From Caldilinea sp. CFX5 (GTDB taxonomy: Bacteria > Chloroflexota > Anaerolineae > Caldilineales > Caldilineaceae): DNA of 64,000 nt. Where the stretch lies: NCBI GenBank assembly GCA_021405325.1, contig QWII01000040.1:1-64000 (forward strand), read 5' to 3'. The notes under the pieces were generated by a model. The model made no database searches and was not told where the DNA came from. It saw nothing but the letters and a program-made list of their open reading frames with translations. Shown here piece after piece: positions 7,343 to 16,080 of the stretch (position 1 is the first letter of the stretch; every line of letters begins with the position of its first letter). Made by a program: the position numbers and the translations under genes.

Positions 7343-8356
7343 ATGAAACGCAAATCAGTCAAACCAACACAGCCGAAAATCCACGATTCAGGCTATAAAA
7401 AGTTGTTTTCCAATCGTACGATCTTTCAGCAATTGATCGAGACCTTCATCACTGAGACATGGGTGAAGGAACTGGACTTTTCCAAATGCGAGACGCTCGA
7501 CAAATCATTTGTCACCGATCATTACAAAGCCACGGAAAGTGATCTGATTTACAAGATCAAATTGCGCCGGAAGACAATCTACATTTACATTCTGCTGGAA
7601 TTTCAATCCAAAGTTGATCGCTTTATGGTGCTGCGGGTGTTGTTTTATATCCTCAGTTTCTACATGGACTACACGGCGAACTACAAACGCATCAAGAAGT
7701 TGCCGCCTATTTTCCCCATTGTGTTGTATAATGGACAACGTAAATGGACAGCATCGATGCAACTCAGTGACTTGATTGCAGCCGAGCCATCACTGGGTGA
7801 GTATGCCATTGCTTTTCAATGTCTGCTGCTCAATGAGAAAGCGTACAGCAAAGAGCAGTTGTTGACGATTCGTAACATTGTTTCCACGCTGTTTTTGGCG
7901 GAAGGTCATTATGACATCACCCTACTCGAACAAGAGTTAGTGAATCTCTACGAACATGAGCCAGATAAACAAGCGGTATCGCTCTTTCTGAACTGGTTTC
8001 GTCAATTGGCCTTGTATGGCAAAGTCTCACCCGATGACTACGAAAAGTTAGACTATGTCTACCGGACGAAAGAAGAGGTGCAAACTATGTTAGTCGCAAC
8101 ATTACGCGAGGAACGCAAGAAGGCTTATCAGGATGGTGAAGCGGCCGGCCTTGTGAAAGGGCTACGACAGACTTTGTTGAAGTTGCTACAACATCGTTTT
8201 GGATTGAATGAAGCAGCACAACTGAAGCTGGCGGAACAACTGACAAAAATCAGCGAGATGCAAGCGCTGAATGTCTTGACCGATCACGGTTTACAAGTTG
8301 CGAGTTTCGAGGAGTTCGAGACTCAGTTGCGTAAGCACCTGCATGGTGATGAGTAA
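7343..8356 (+). CDS. Rpn-family recombination-promoting nuclease / putative transposase
   Basis: This 337-residue protein has the family opening IHDSGYKKLFSN, where the PD-(D/E)XK fold begins, and the core ESDLIYKI ... IYILLEFQSK with the catalytic Asp and Glu-x-Gln-x-Lys pattern near residues 70-100, then FMVLRVLFYI. The C-terminal part is the helical region typical of the RpnA/YhgA-like group. These proteins are DNA endonucleases associated with RecA-independent recombination and defence. ATG 7343 starts just beyond the palindrome at 7251-7339. The gene closes an island of rearranged DNA. Confidence 0.88.
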   Translation: MKRKSVKPTQPKIHDSGYKKLFSNRTIFQQLIETFITETWVKELDFSKCETLDKSFVTDHYKATESDLIYKIKLRRKTIYIYILLEFQSKVDRFMVLRVLFYILSFYMDYTANYKRIKKLPPIFPIVLYNGQRKWTASMQLSDLIAAEPSLGEYAIAFQCLLLNEKAYSKEQLLTIRNIVSTLFLAEGHYDITLLEQELVNLYEHEPDKQAVSLFLNWFRQLALYGKVSPDDYEKLDYVYRTKEEVQTMLVATLREERKKAYQDGEAAGLVKGLRQTLLKLLQHRFGLNEAAQLKLAEQLTKISEMQALNVLTDHGLQVASFEEFETQLRKHLHGDE

Positions 8357-8445
8357 AGTATTATTCTGCTCAATTGCCGCGCCTTACAAGTATGCCGGCA
8401 AGAGCAGTGAGCCGCTCCACAAAAAACGCGAGGGAAACGCTAAGT

Positions 8446-9141
8446 ATGGCAACTTTTGTCTTAGTCCACGGCGCAACAGCCGGCGGTTGGGTCTGGCAAC
8501 AGATCACCAAACGGTTAAAAGCCGCCGGTCACGAGGTCTACACGCCCACGCTCACCGGCCTGGGCGAACGGGTGCATCTGCTCTCCCGCGCCGTCGGTCT
8601 CGACACCCATGTGACCGATGTCGTGAATCTCTTGCGCTACGAAGAGTTGCAGGATGTCATTCTGGTCGGTCACAGCTATGCCGGCATGGTGATCACCGGC
8701 GTCTATGACCAAGCGCCGGAACGAATCCGCCAACTGATTTACTTTGATGCTCTTGTCCCGACAGCGGATGAATGTTGCCTCGATCTCATGGCCCCGGCGG
8801 CACGCCAGACCATGACAGAGCGGGCGCGCACGGAAGGGGACGGCTGGCTGCTCCCGGTGAATCGCGGACCGAATGATCTTCCGTCGAAAAATGCCCCGCA
8901 CCCGTGGAAGTGCTGGACCGACCCGCTCGGCTTGCAAAGCAAAGCTGCGCCCACAGTTCCTTGCGCTTATGTCCTTTTCACCGCCGACAAACAACCAGGA
9001 GACTTCTATCATCAAGTGCTAGAAACTTCCTGGCAGCGCGCCAAAAGTCGCGGCTGGCGCTTCTACGAAGTCAACACCGTCCACCAGATCCTGCCTGACC
9101 CGGAACCCAAGGCCGCGATCTTGCTTGACATTGTCCAGTGA
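8446..9141 (+). CDS. alpha/beta hydrolase (esterase)
   Basis: This 231-residue protein starts MATFVLVHGATAGGWVW, giving the HG oxyanion motif, and has a GHSYAG nucleophile elbow near residue 85 and a late HQILPDP histidine region near residue 213. This matches the small salicylate/methyl-ester-type esterases of the AB hydrolase fold. ATG 8446 is chosen because GAGGG lies 10 nt upstream and no conserved residues precede it. It abuts the expansin-like gene. The substrate is unknown. Confidence 0.87.
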   Translation: MATFVLVHGATAGGWVWQQITKRLKAAGHEVYTPTLTGLGERVHLLSRAVGLDTHVTDVVNLLRYEELQDVILVGHSYAGMVITGVYDQAPERIRQLIYFDALVPTADECCLDLMAPAARQTMTERARTEGDGWLLPVNRGPNDLPSKNAPHPWKCWTDPLGLQSKAAPTVPCAYVLFTADKQPGDFYHQVLETSWQRAKSRGWRFYEVNTVHQILPDPEPKAAILLDIVQ

Positions 9142-9149
9142 GCAGGGTG

Positions 9150-9890
9150 ATGTTCTGCCAATTACCCAAAGGCCAACTCATCGTCGGCTTTGCGCTCGTG
9201 CTGGCGTTGTTATTCGCCAGCACGGCCAGTGCGCAAAGTGGGCCGGCGTCAACGGTCTGGCTGCCCATCATCATGCGCCCCAGCGCCGGCAATCCGGTTC
9301 ATCAAGGCATTGCCACCTTCTATGGCGCGACTGGGGCCGGCGCTTGTCTCTTTGACCCGTCGCCGGAGGACTTGATGGTCGCGGCGATGAATGCGGACGA
9401 GTACAATAACGCCGCCGTCTGTGGTTCCTTTGTCCAGGTCAATGGCCCCAAGGGCAGCGTCATGGTGCGGATTGTCGATCTCTGCCCGGAGTGTAAAGCC
9501 GGTCATCTCGATCTGAGCCAGGAAGCGTTCCAACGGATTGCCGAGCCTGTCCAGGGGCGCGTTACCATTACCTGGCAGGTGGTCAGCCCCGCGTTGACCG
9601 GGCCGATCCGCTATCACTTCAAGGATGGGAGCAACCAGTGGTGGACGGCGGTGCAAATTCGCAACCATCGCAACCCAATTGCCAAAGTTGAGTACCACAA
9701 CGGCAGCCAGTGGATCACCGTCCCCCGCACCGACTACAACTACTTTGTCCAAACCAACCCCGGCATGGGGCCAGGCCCCTACCAATTCCGCGTCACCGAC
9801 GCCTATGGCAATGTATTGACCGATAGCGGCATCCCCCACCGCGAGAATGGCACCATCGACGGCAGCGCCCAGTTTCCGCCAGGACCGTAG
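9150..9890 (+). CDS. secreted expansin-like protein
   Basis: This 246-residue protein has a signal peptide (cleavage after ASA near residue 28), then a YLP-type segment VWLPIIMR, then an RlpA-like double-psi barrel with HQGIATFYG, CGSFVQVNGPKGSVMVRIVDLCPECKAG-type cysteines and HLDLS, and a second domain like the expansin cellulose-binding module (WWTAVQIRNHRNPIAKVEYH). The layout and size match bacterial expansins (EXLX1/YoaJ), which loosen plant cell-wall polymers without hydrolysis. ATG 9150 is preferred to a GTG at 9138. The protein would suit a bacterium that lives on plant polysaccharides. Confidence 0.85.
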   Translation: MFCQLPKGQLIVGFALVLALLFASTASAQSGPASTVWLPIIMRPSAGNPVHQGIATFYGATGAGACLFDPSPEDLMVAAMNADEYNNAAVCGSFVQVNGPKGSVMVRIVDLCPECKAGHLDLSQEAFQRIAEPVQGRVTITWQVVSPALTGPIRYHFKDGSNQWWTAVQIRNHRNPIAKVEYHNGSQWITVPRTDYNYFVQTNPGMGPGPYQFRVTDAYGNVLTDSGIPHRENGTIDGSAQFPPGP

Positions 9891-9908
9891 TCACCGCAAG
9901 GAGAGCCG

Positions 9909-10370
9909 ATGTTTTTTCTAATTAGTGGCAGCGCCGCCTCTGGCAAAACGACGCTTGTCCGGCGTTTACCGACCTTGTTGACCCGCGTAGTCTGTCATGA
10001 CGCCGACGAGCGGGTGGCGACCACCGGTGAAGAACGTTGCGCCCAGTTGGAACAGTGGGTGGCCGACGCACTGTCGGCACAACAAGCCGGCAACGATTTC
10101 CTCTTGACTTCCAATTCGCCGTTGGGTGAACTGTTGGCTTGTCCCTCAGCACCCCGGTTGGCGAGCATTGCCGCTTGTGTGTTGGATTGCGCCGACCGCG
10201 TGCGGGTAACGCGGCTGCGCGCCCGTGGCATTGACCCGCGCTGGCCGCCATCGCAAGCGTTTCTTAGACTATCGACGAAACGTTGCACTGGTTGGCGGCT
10301 TGGGTCGAACGCAAGCGGAACGAGACGGTCGCACTGGCTGCCGCAACCCGCTGGTGGGCAACCGGCATAG
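9909..10370 (+). CDS. P-loop kinase-like protein, apparent frameshift
   Basis: The first 118 residues open with a Walker A motif GSAASGKTT and continue as a compact nucleotide-kinase-like domain (HDADERVATTGEERCAQLEQWV, then NSPLGELLACPSAPRL). Near 10266-10280 the meaningful reading shifts to another frame: DETLHWLAAWVERKR continues there to TGA 10382-10384, while the original frame becomes a low-quality Arg/Ser-rich tail to 10370. Either a one-base deletion or a sequencing error would explain it. AAGGAG precedes the ATG. The substrate is unknown. Confidence 0.7.
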   Translation: MFFLISGSAASGKTTLVRRLPTLLTRVVCHDADERVATTGEERCAQLEQWVADALSAQQAGNDFLLTSNSPLGELLACPSAPRLASIAACVLDCADRVRVTRLRARGIDPRWPPSQAFLRLSTKRCTGWRLGSNASGTRRSHWLPQPAGGQPA

Positions 10371-10470
10371 ACATAAACGGGTGAATTGTCGAACACAACA
10401 AATCATGGTAAACTATGGTTCGTGGTTATAAACTACAAGTTGTCATTCTCTAAATTGACTTTCAACTCAT

Positions 10471-10752
10471 GTGAGACAGGCATTGAGCAAGATCAGACAA
10501 ATCCAAGCGCTAGTGCGGTATGGCCTCTACTACCTGACTGAACATGCCGATGATGAAGCAATACAAGATGATCTAACCATCTATGATGTCGAATATAGCA
10601 TTTTGAATGGCAAAATTCGGCGCACCTGGCCTAAAGATGACAAATTTGAAGTTGTGGGAATCGCTTTAGATGGGCGAGTGATCGGCGTGGTCTGCCGGAT
10701 TACCAAAGGCAACAAGGTTCGTGTAATTACTGTCTATGAGGACAAACCATAA
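10471..10752 (+). CDS. DUF4258 protein, putative toxin
   Basis: This 93-residue basic protein has the DUF4258 pattern: an N-terminal helix, YYLTEHADDEA, then a beta-rich part with GRVIGVVCRI and VRVITVYED. DUF4258 proteins are RelE/MqsR-like and are nearly always paired with a YgiT-type zinc-finger gene, as here (next gene 1 bp away). A toxin role is inferred from that pairing. The start is GTG 10471; an internal TTG at 10483 is possible. Confidence 0.82.
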   Translation: MRQALSKIRQIQALVRYGLYYLTEHADDEAIQDDLTIYDVEYSILNGKIRRTWPKDDKFEVVGIALDGRVIGVVCRITKGNKVRVITVYEDKP

Positions 10753-10753
10753 A

Positions 10754-11014
10754 ATGGACGAACACAGAAATATGACTAACTTTTGGGATGGCGAGGAGTG
10801 TGAGTATTGTGGCGGGCCAATCTTGGAAAAGCAAGTGACGGTTCATCGGCAGGTCAACGGCAAGTATTTCCTTTTTGAAGACGTTCCGGCTGGCGTTTGC
10901 AAAGAATGTGGCACACGCTACTACGCCGCTAATGTTTTGAAACGAATCGAAGAAAGCCTACGCGGTCAGCAAAGGGCTGTCCGTGAAGAGCTTGTACCAG
11001 TTTTTGTTATCTAA
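10754..11014 (+). CDS. YgiT-type zinc-finger antitoxin
   Basis: This 86-residue protein has two CxxC pairs (CEYCGG near residue 15 and CKECG near 53) that should bind one zinc, as in the N-terminal domain of MqsA/YgiT. It follows the DUF4258 gene with a 1-bp gap, forming a toxin-antitoxin pair. A helix-turn-helix domain, present in full MqsA, is absent, so self-repression may need another factor. ATG 10754 is preferred; ATG 10772 is an alternative. Confidence 0.82.
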   Translation: MDEHRNMTNFWDGEECEYCGGPILEKQVTVHRQVNGKYFLFEDVPAGVCKECGTRYYAANVLKRIEESLRGQQRAVREELVPVFVI

Positions 11015-11071
11015 TCACCTTCTCTCTACGCCTGTCACCCCAGGCGCACACACTAGAATCAGGAGTTTATT

Positions 11072-12238
11072 ATGGCCCAGTATCGTACTGCGATCATCGC
11101 TTGCGGTGTGATTGCGCGTGTTCATGCCCGCGGCTGGCTGGGGGTTCCCGGCCAACCGACCGCCATCGGCGCGATTGCCGACACCAACCCGGACGCCCGC
11201 CGCGAATTTGGCGATTTCTTCAAGGTGGGCGAGGACCAGCGCTACGCCGACTACCGTGAAATGCTCGACAAGGAGCGCCCCGACTTTGTGGATGTCTGCT
11301 CCTGGCACCAACAACATGCCGAGATGGTCATCGCTGCCGCAGCCCGTCGCCCCAAGGCGATCATCTGCCAAAAGCCAATGGCGATTGACCTGGGCGAAGC
11401 GGACGCCATGTTGACCGCTTGCGCCCGCAACAATGTCAAATTGATCATCGCCTTTCAGCGCCCACACCACGCCACCTGGATGAAGGCGCGCGAGTTGATC
11501 CGCCAAGGGGCCATCGGCAAAGTCACCCAAGTCCAGTTGGATGACGGCGGCAATTTGCTCAACACCAACTCGCACAACATCCGGCTGGCCCTTTTCCTGA
11601 TGGACGAACCACGGGTCGAGTGGGTGATGGGCGCAGTCGAACGCACTACCGATGTCGTTGAGCGCGGCTTGCTGGCGGAAGATGCTTGTTTGGGCGTTGC
11701 AGGTTGTAACAACGGCGCCACGATTTTGATCCAGGGCAATCTCGTGCGCGGGTTGGGACAGGGCTGTCGTGTCATCGGCACCGAGGGCATCATGGAATTT
11801 GACACTACCCACCACCCCGACGATATGATCCCCTCCGATGCGCCCATGTACACGCCTGAAATCCCCTCGGCCCGCTACAACTATGAGATCGGCACGGTGC
11901 GCTACCTCAACGCCGCCACCAACGGCTGGCAACAGGTCGAAGCGCCCTGGTATGATTGCTGGAGCCACCAATGTCAGGAAGCCATCGACTGGGTCGAAGG
12001 CCGGGTAACCAACCCCATCAGCGGCGCTGACCGGGCGCGCGCCGTGCAAGAAATTATGATGGCCCTCTTTGAATCAGCGCGCAAACGGCAACGCATCTAC
12101 CTGCCGCTCAAGACGAAGGTCAACCCGCTGAAACTCATGGTTGACAACGGCGATCTGCCGGTCGAATGGCCGGGCCGCTACGAAACCCGCGCCAAATTGG
12201 TGCGCGGCGAAGGGATGTCCTGGCACCAAAAAGCGTAA
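11072..12238 (+). CDS. Gfo/Idh/MocA family oxidoreductase
   Basis: This 388-residue protein has an N-terminal Rossmann fold (AIIACGVIARVHARGW) and the position-specific QKPMAID motif where most family members have EKP; the lysine that acts in catalysis is kept. The C-terminal half is the alpha/beta substrate domain with HNIRLALF. Members oxidise or epimerise sugars and inositols with NAD(P). CAGGAG lies 9 nt before ATG 11072. It is one of three Gfo proteins in the window and is followed by an octamer-repeat hairpin. Confidence 0.88.
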   Translation: MAQYRTAIIACGVIARVHARGWLGVPGQPTAIGAIADTNPDARREFGDFFKVGEDQRYADYREMLDKERPDFVDVCSWHQQHAEMVIAAAARRPKAIICQKPMAIDLGEADAMLTACARNNVKLIIAFQRPHHATWMKARELIRQGAIGKVTQVQLDDGGNLLNTNSHNIRLALFLMDEPRVEWVMGAVERTTDVVERGLLAEDACLGVAGCNNGATILIQGNLVRGLGQGCRVIGTEGIMEFDTTHHPDDMIPSDAPMYTPEIPSARYNYEIGTVRYLNAATNGWQQVEAPWYDCWSHQCQEAIDWVEGRVTNPISGADRARAVQEIMMALFESARKRQRIYLPLKTKVNPLKLMVDNGDLPVEWPGRYETRAKLVRGEGMSWHQKA

Positions 12239-12243
12239 TGTCA

Positions 12244-12340
12244 GTTTAGTGAGACAGTGAGACAGTAACACAGTAAGACAGTAGGTCAGTCATTCCCTAC
12301 TTTTCTGCTGCCTCACTGTCTCACTGTGCTACTGTCTATC
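12244..12340 (+). repeat. octamer-repeat inverted hairpin
   Basis: About five direct 8-nt units of the type GAGACAGT/AAGACAGT/AGGTCAGT (12248-12291) are followed after a short AT-rich loop by complementary ACTGTCTC-type units (12311-12338). A rare unit with CACAG on the left is matched by CTGTG on the right, as expected if the arms arose as inverted copies. It runs up to 7 nt before the next gene. Confidence 0.8.
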
Positions 12341-12346
12341 AATGTT

Positions 12347-13189
12347 ATGATCCGAATCACCCTACTTGGCACCGGCACGCCTGTCATCGACCCCCTTCGG
12401 CAACATTCAGCGCTACTCGTCGAGATTGACGGCCACAAGCTGCTCTTCGATGCCGGTCGCGGCGTGACCACGCAACTCTTGCAGGCCGGAACGCTTCCCC
12501 AAAGCGTGGATGCGCTCTTCCTCACCCACCACCACTATGACCACATCGGCAACCTGGGCGAATTTTTGTTGACCGCCTGGCACAATGGCCGCACGACGCC
12601 CTTCCCCATCTATGGCCCGCCAGGGACCGCCGCCATTGTGACGGCGTTGTTGACACAGGTCTACGCCAGGGATATTGCCTTTGCCCTCGCCCTCGATCCT
12701 AGCGTTACGGATATTCGCAAACTCGTCCAGGTTCAGGAGGTCAGCGCGGGGCTGGTTTGTGATACTGGCCACTATCGTGTCTTGACGGCGCCGGTTGACC
12801 ACGGACACAGCCTGGGCTTGACGCGGGAAGCATGGCCCTGCCTGGGCTATCGGGTTGAGGCGGCGGGCAAGGTGATCGCCATCAGTGGCGACACCATCGA
12901 TTGTCCTGGCTTGGATCAACTGGCACAGGCAGCAGACTGTCTGATCCACTGTTGCTACCTGGCCGATGCAGAACTGACCACGCCGGCCTTTGTGCGCACG
13001 GCCACGCATATCATTGCTGCCGCCGGCACGGTTGGGCAGATTGCGGCGCGCAACCGGGTAAAGCAATTGGTGCTGACCCACATTCGCCCCAAAGCGCCGG
13101 CGCTGCTACAATCGATGCTTGACGATGTGCGCAGAAGCTACCAGGGCACACTCCACATCGGCAGTGATCTGATGAGCATCGACCTTTGA
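12347..13189 (+). CDS. metallo-beta-lactamase fold hydrolase
   Basis: This 280-residue protein has the HxHxDH metal motif as HHHYDH at residues 61-66, a GTGTP opening, SGDT near residue 183 (third metal region), and a late LVLTHIRP histidine, matching the RNase Z/arylsulfatase-like subgroup of MBL hydrolases. ATG 12347 is used because an upstream GTG lies inside the octamer repeat. The substrate is unknown. It ends against a 25-bp perfect hairpin. Confidence 0.87.
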   Translation: MIRITLLGTGTPVIDPLRQHSALLVEIDGHKLLFDAGRGVTTQLLQAGTLPQSVDALFLTHHHYDHIGNLGEFLLTAWHNGRTTPFPIYGPPGTAAIVTALLTQVYARDIAFALALDPSVTDIRKLVQVQEVSAGLVCDTGHYRVLTAPVDHGHSLGLTREAWPCLGYRVEAAGKVIAISGDTIDCPGLDQLAQAADCLIHCCYLADAELTTPAFVRTATHIIAAAGTVGQIAARNRVKQLVLTHIRPKAPALLQSMLDDVRRSYQGTLHIGSDLMSIDL

Positions 13190-13246
13190 GCGAATCAAAG
13201 GAATAGCGAATCACATCGGGTTGATTCGCTATTCCTTTGATTCGCT
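13189..13246 (+). terminator. 25-bp perfect hairpin after the MBL gene
   Basis: The arms 13189-13213 and 13222-13246 are perfectly complementary over 25 bp with an 8-nt loop. The left arm begins within the stop codon of the upstream gene and contains the repeated word GCGAATC. No clear T-run follows, so it may stabilise RNA or end transcription. Confidence 0.7.
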
Positions 13247-13282
13247 GTGATATAGGCTCTATTCTTGATTGAATCACAAGGA

Positions 13283-13723
13283 ATGATGAAGCAAGCAACA
13301 GAACAAACCAACGCAACCTGCCCAGAGTGCGGCGCAGCCCAAGCGGATGGCCTGACCTGCTGGGAACGATTAGGCGGATTGTTAGCGTGGGAATGGCAAG
13401 ACCCCGCCTTGCTGGCGGTCCATTTCCTGACCGTAGCCGCCTATAACCTGCAACATCCCGCGCAATTTACCGATGAAGCGCTGGCCGGTCTACAGGCCAA
13501 CTTTGTCGCTCATTTGGATCGGGGCGTTCCCGTAGCGGAGTTGCGACGACGAACTTCACACTTTGCCGAAGGGGCGACGCGTGTATTGAAAAAAGCCGCC
13601 GAACGTCAACCACATTTACGCCACTGGTCGATGACCATTGCTGATGTCTACCTGCCCGACCAACCGCAAGGCGCGGCTGAACGTGTGCGCACCTGGGCAG
13701 CCGCCATTCGCCGTGAATTTTGA
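13283..13723 (+). CDS. DUF5946 family protein
   Basis: This 146-residue protein has CPECGA near the N-terminus, one more Cys in LTCWERL, and the block HFLTVAAYNLQHPAQFTDEAL typical of DUF5946. The function of this family is not known; the Cys residues suggest metal binding. ATG 13283 (or 13286) is used, with AAGGA close upstream; an earlier TTG is less likely. Confidence 0.75.
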   Translation: MMKQATEQTNATCPECGAAQADGLTCWERLGGLLAWEWQDPALLAVHFLTVAAYNLQHPAQFTDEALAGLQANFVAHLDRGVPVAELRRRTSHFAEGATRVLKKAAERQPHLRHWSMTIADVYLPDQPQGAAERVRTWAAAIRREF

Positions 13724-13752
13724 AGCATGATAGGGATGTTACTTTTTAGTTC

Positions 13753-13805
13753 CCACAGATAGGAAGAAGCACGGGTAGAAAAGCAGTGCTTCTTCCTATC
13801 TGTGG
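13753..13805 (+). terminator. 20-bp perfect hairpin
   Basis: CCACAGATAGGAAGAAGCAC (13753-13772) pairs fully with 13786-13805 around a 13-nt loop. It lies between the DUF5946 gene and the acetyltransferase gene and lacks a strong T-run. Confidence 0.65.
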
Positions 13806-13869
13806 TAGCGTCAGATTCATCAGCCCATGTTCAAGCCGTGTTGGGTTTTTAGCATAGATCGGATTTCCC

Positions 13870-14769
13870 ATGACCATTACCATGCGCCATTGCGCCGGCC
13901 CCGTTGATTTCCCGGCAATTAGCGCTTTCTTATACACCCTCTATCAACCCGAAAATCGCGACGGCAACTGGTTTCAACCCGTCTGGGAATATGCCTACAC
14001 CCACCCCTGGTTTGATGACGATGCTGCCCAAGGCATCGGCATCTGGGAAGACAATGGCGCTATCGTCGGCGTGACCATGTATGAATTGAGCTTGGGGGAA
14101 GCCTTTTTTCAAGTGCATCCCGCCTATGCACATCTGAAAGAGCCGATGTTGCTCTACGCCGAAGAGCAGTTGACCGGCGTGACGGAGGACGGGCGGCGTT
14201 ATCTCAAAGCCTTTATCAACGATTTTGACGCGCCCTTTGCCCAACTCGCCCAGGCACGGGGCTATACCCTGGCGGCTGATTCGCACCGACCTATGTCGCA
14301 ATTTTTCATCCCCGATCCCTTCCCGCCGATTCGGTTGCCCACCGGCTTTCGCTTGAAAAGTCTGGCCGATGACAATGATCTAGTCAAGGTCGATCGGGTT
14401 CTCTGGCGCGGCTTCAACCACCCCGGCGAACCGCCTGCCGATGGGCCGGCCGGTCGTCTGCGGATGCAGTCCGGCCCCAACTTTCGCAAGGAGTTGACCA
14501 TTGTGGTCGAAGCGCCCACCGGCGCCTTTGTCGCCTTTAGCGGCTTGTGGTATGAACCGGTCAACCGCTTCGGCTATGTCGAACCGGTGGCGACCGACCC
14601 CGACTACCGGCGTATGGGATTGGGCACAGCGGCAGTGTTGGAAGGCATCCGCCGCTGTGGTGAGCTGGGAGCAACGGTGGCCTATGTGGCGACCGATAAA
14701 CCGTTCTACCTGGCCATGGGCTTCCGCAAGCTCTATACCCAACAGTGCTGGCTCAACTATTTTGCCTAA
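13870..14769 (+). CDS. GNAT acetyltransferase, two-domain
   Basis: This 299-residue protein is about twice the size of one GNAT domain. The C-terminal half has the acetyl-CoA loop YRRMGLGTA (near residue 243) preceded by VEPVATDPD and followed by FYLAMGFRKLYTQ, a clear GNAT pattern. The N-terminal half (IGIWEDNGAIVGVTMYE) looks like a degenerate GNAT lacking the loop. The acceptor is unknown. The start is ATG 13870. Confidence 0.85.
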   Translation: MTITMRHCAGPVDFPAISAFLYTLYQPENRDGNWFQPVWEYAYTHPWFDDDAAQGIGIWEDNGAIVGVTMYELSLGEAFFQVHPAYAHLKEPMLLYAEEQLTGVTEDGRRYLKAFINDFDAPFAQLAQARGYTLAADSHRPMSQFFIPDPFPPIRLPTGFRLKSLADDNDLVKVDRVLWRGFNHPGEPPADGPAGRLRMQSGPNFRKELTIVVEAPTGAFVAFSGLWYEPVNRFGYVEPVATDPDYRRMGLGTAAVLEGIRRCGELGATVAYVATDKPFYLAMGFRKLYTQQCWLNYFA

Positions 14770-14788
14770 ACCAGCCGACTTGTGCGTG

Positions 14789-15958
14789 TTAACCGACACG
14801 CACCGGCGCCCCGCGGCGACTCGCTTCGATAATCGCCATCACAACCTGGGTTTGGCGCAAGCCGTCAATATGGTTAGGCAGCGGCCCGCGACCTTGCCAC
14901 GCTTCCGGGGTCAGGGTTTCCTCGAGAATGCTGTCAATAAAGGCATCGTTGAGGGCGAGGACGCCGCCGTGGCTGGGGCCAAGCCGTTCCAATGCCAGCG
15001 CCAATTGGTCGCCCCCCGCCGACAGTTGACCGGTGGTCGGCATGGGTTGGTGGATGCGCGCAGCCAGATTAATACCCTGACCGAGCAAAACGTTGCGATG
15101 GTCAAGCAAAGCGGCAGGGTCGAGTTTGCGCGAGAGATTGGCCCGCCATCCTTCCTGCGCGCCAAAGCCGGGGCGCTTGTTATAGATTAGCGTCCCTTCA
15201 TCACCGGAGAAGGACAGATAAAATTCGACTAGTTCATCCATGTGGCGAATCCACTCGGCTTTCACACGCACCTTCAGCCCGGTGGTAAAGGTCAGAAAGG
15301 CATCATAGAGATCGGGCGTATAGCCCAACACCTCCTGTTGGCTGATGGCGTAGACCTCGCTCACCTCTGCCGGGGCAAAGTACCAGCGCAACAGGTCAAC
15401 CACATGACTGAGTAAGAAATGGGCTGTGGACGAGCCGGACGCCCACTCATGGGTGCGTTCGCCCCACATCTGGGTCGGCACGGTGATGTTGTCATCCAGC
15501 CGCGCTTCGCCATAGACCACCCGCCCCAACAGCCCGTTTTGAATCGTATAGCGGGTCGCCAGGTCGAGGGTCGAGCCGCGATTGGCAAAGTTGATGAAAA
15601 GGCGCGCACCGGTGCGCTCTACCACATCGTAGATTGCTTCGGCATCGACCATGGTCGTTGCCAGCGGCTTCTCTTGAATGATGTTGGGAACCCCTACCTC
15701 CAGCGCCGCAATCGTCGGCGCCCGGTGGAGATGATCCGGGGTGGCGACCACCACCAGATCCAATTGATGGCGGGCCAACATCTCTTCATAATCGGTAAAG
15801 ACCTCAGCGCCCAACTCTACCCCCACCTGCGCCGCCACCGTCGGGCGCAGGTCGCTCACAGCCATCAGGGTGACGACGGGATGGTTGTAGAGAAACTGGG
15901 CATGTTGGCGACCTAAGATGCCAAGACCAATAACGCCGGCTTTGAGTTGGGTTGACAT
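14789..15958 (-). CDS. Gfo/Idh/MocA family oxidoreductase
   Basis: This 389-residue enzyme has a Rossmann GVIGLGILGRQHA, the QEKPLATT catalytic Lys motif and a C-terminal substrate domain with HVVDLLRWYF. ATG at 15958 (complement) is chosen because AGGAG lies about 8 nt before it and the earlier frame is not conserved. It is divergent from the enolase-family gene at 16081, sharing a 120-bp control region, so the two may be co-regulated for sugar-acid use. Confidence 0.9.
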   Translation of the reverse strand: MSTQLKAGVIGLGILGRQHAQFLYNHPVVTLMAVSDLRPTVAAQVGVELGAEVFTDYEEMLARHQLDLVVVATPDHLHRAPTIAALEVGVPNIIQEKPLATTMVDAEAIYDVVERTGARLFINFANRGSTLDLATRYTIQNGLLGRVVYGEARLDDNITVPTQMWGERTHEWASGSSTAHFLLSHVVDLLRWYFAPAEVSEVYAISQQEVLGYTPDLYDAFLTFTTGLKVRVKAEWIRHMDELVEFYLSFSGDEGTLIYNKRPGFGAQEGWRANLSRKLDPAALLDHRNVLLGQGINLAARIHQPMPTTGQLSAGGDQLALALERLGPSHGGVLALNDAFIDSILEETLTPEAWQGRGPLPNHIDGLRQTQVVMAIIEASRRGAPVRVG

Positions 15959-16080
15959 GGCGAATGCTCCTTTGCTCGCTATGATTGCTTTGCGGAAACG
16001 ACGCGCTCCTGGTAAGCTTGCAGCTAGTATACACATTTGCCAGCCAGCCGCCAAACGCCAGGAAAGGAATAGGTCATCTG

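Noticed and set aside
11015..12049. Minus-strand frame of 344 codons
   Set aside because: It lies fully antisense to the Gfo oxidoreductase at 11072-12238 and shows no family pattern.
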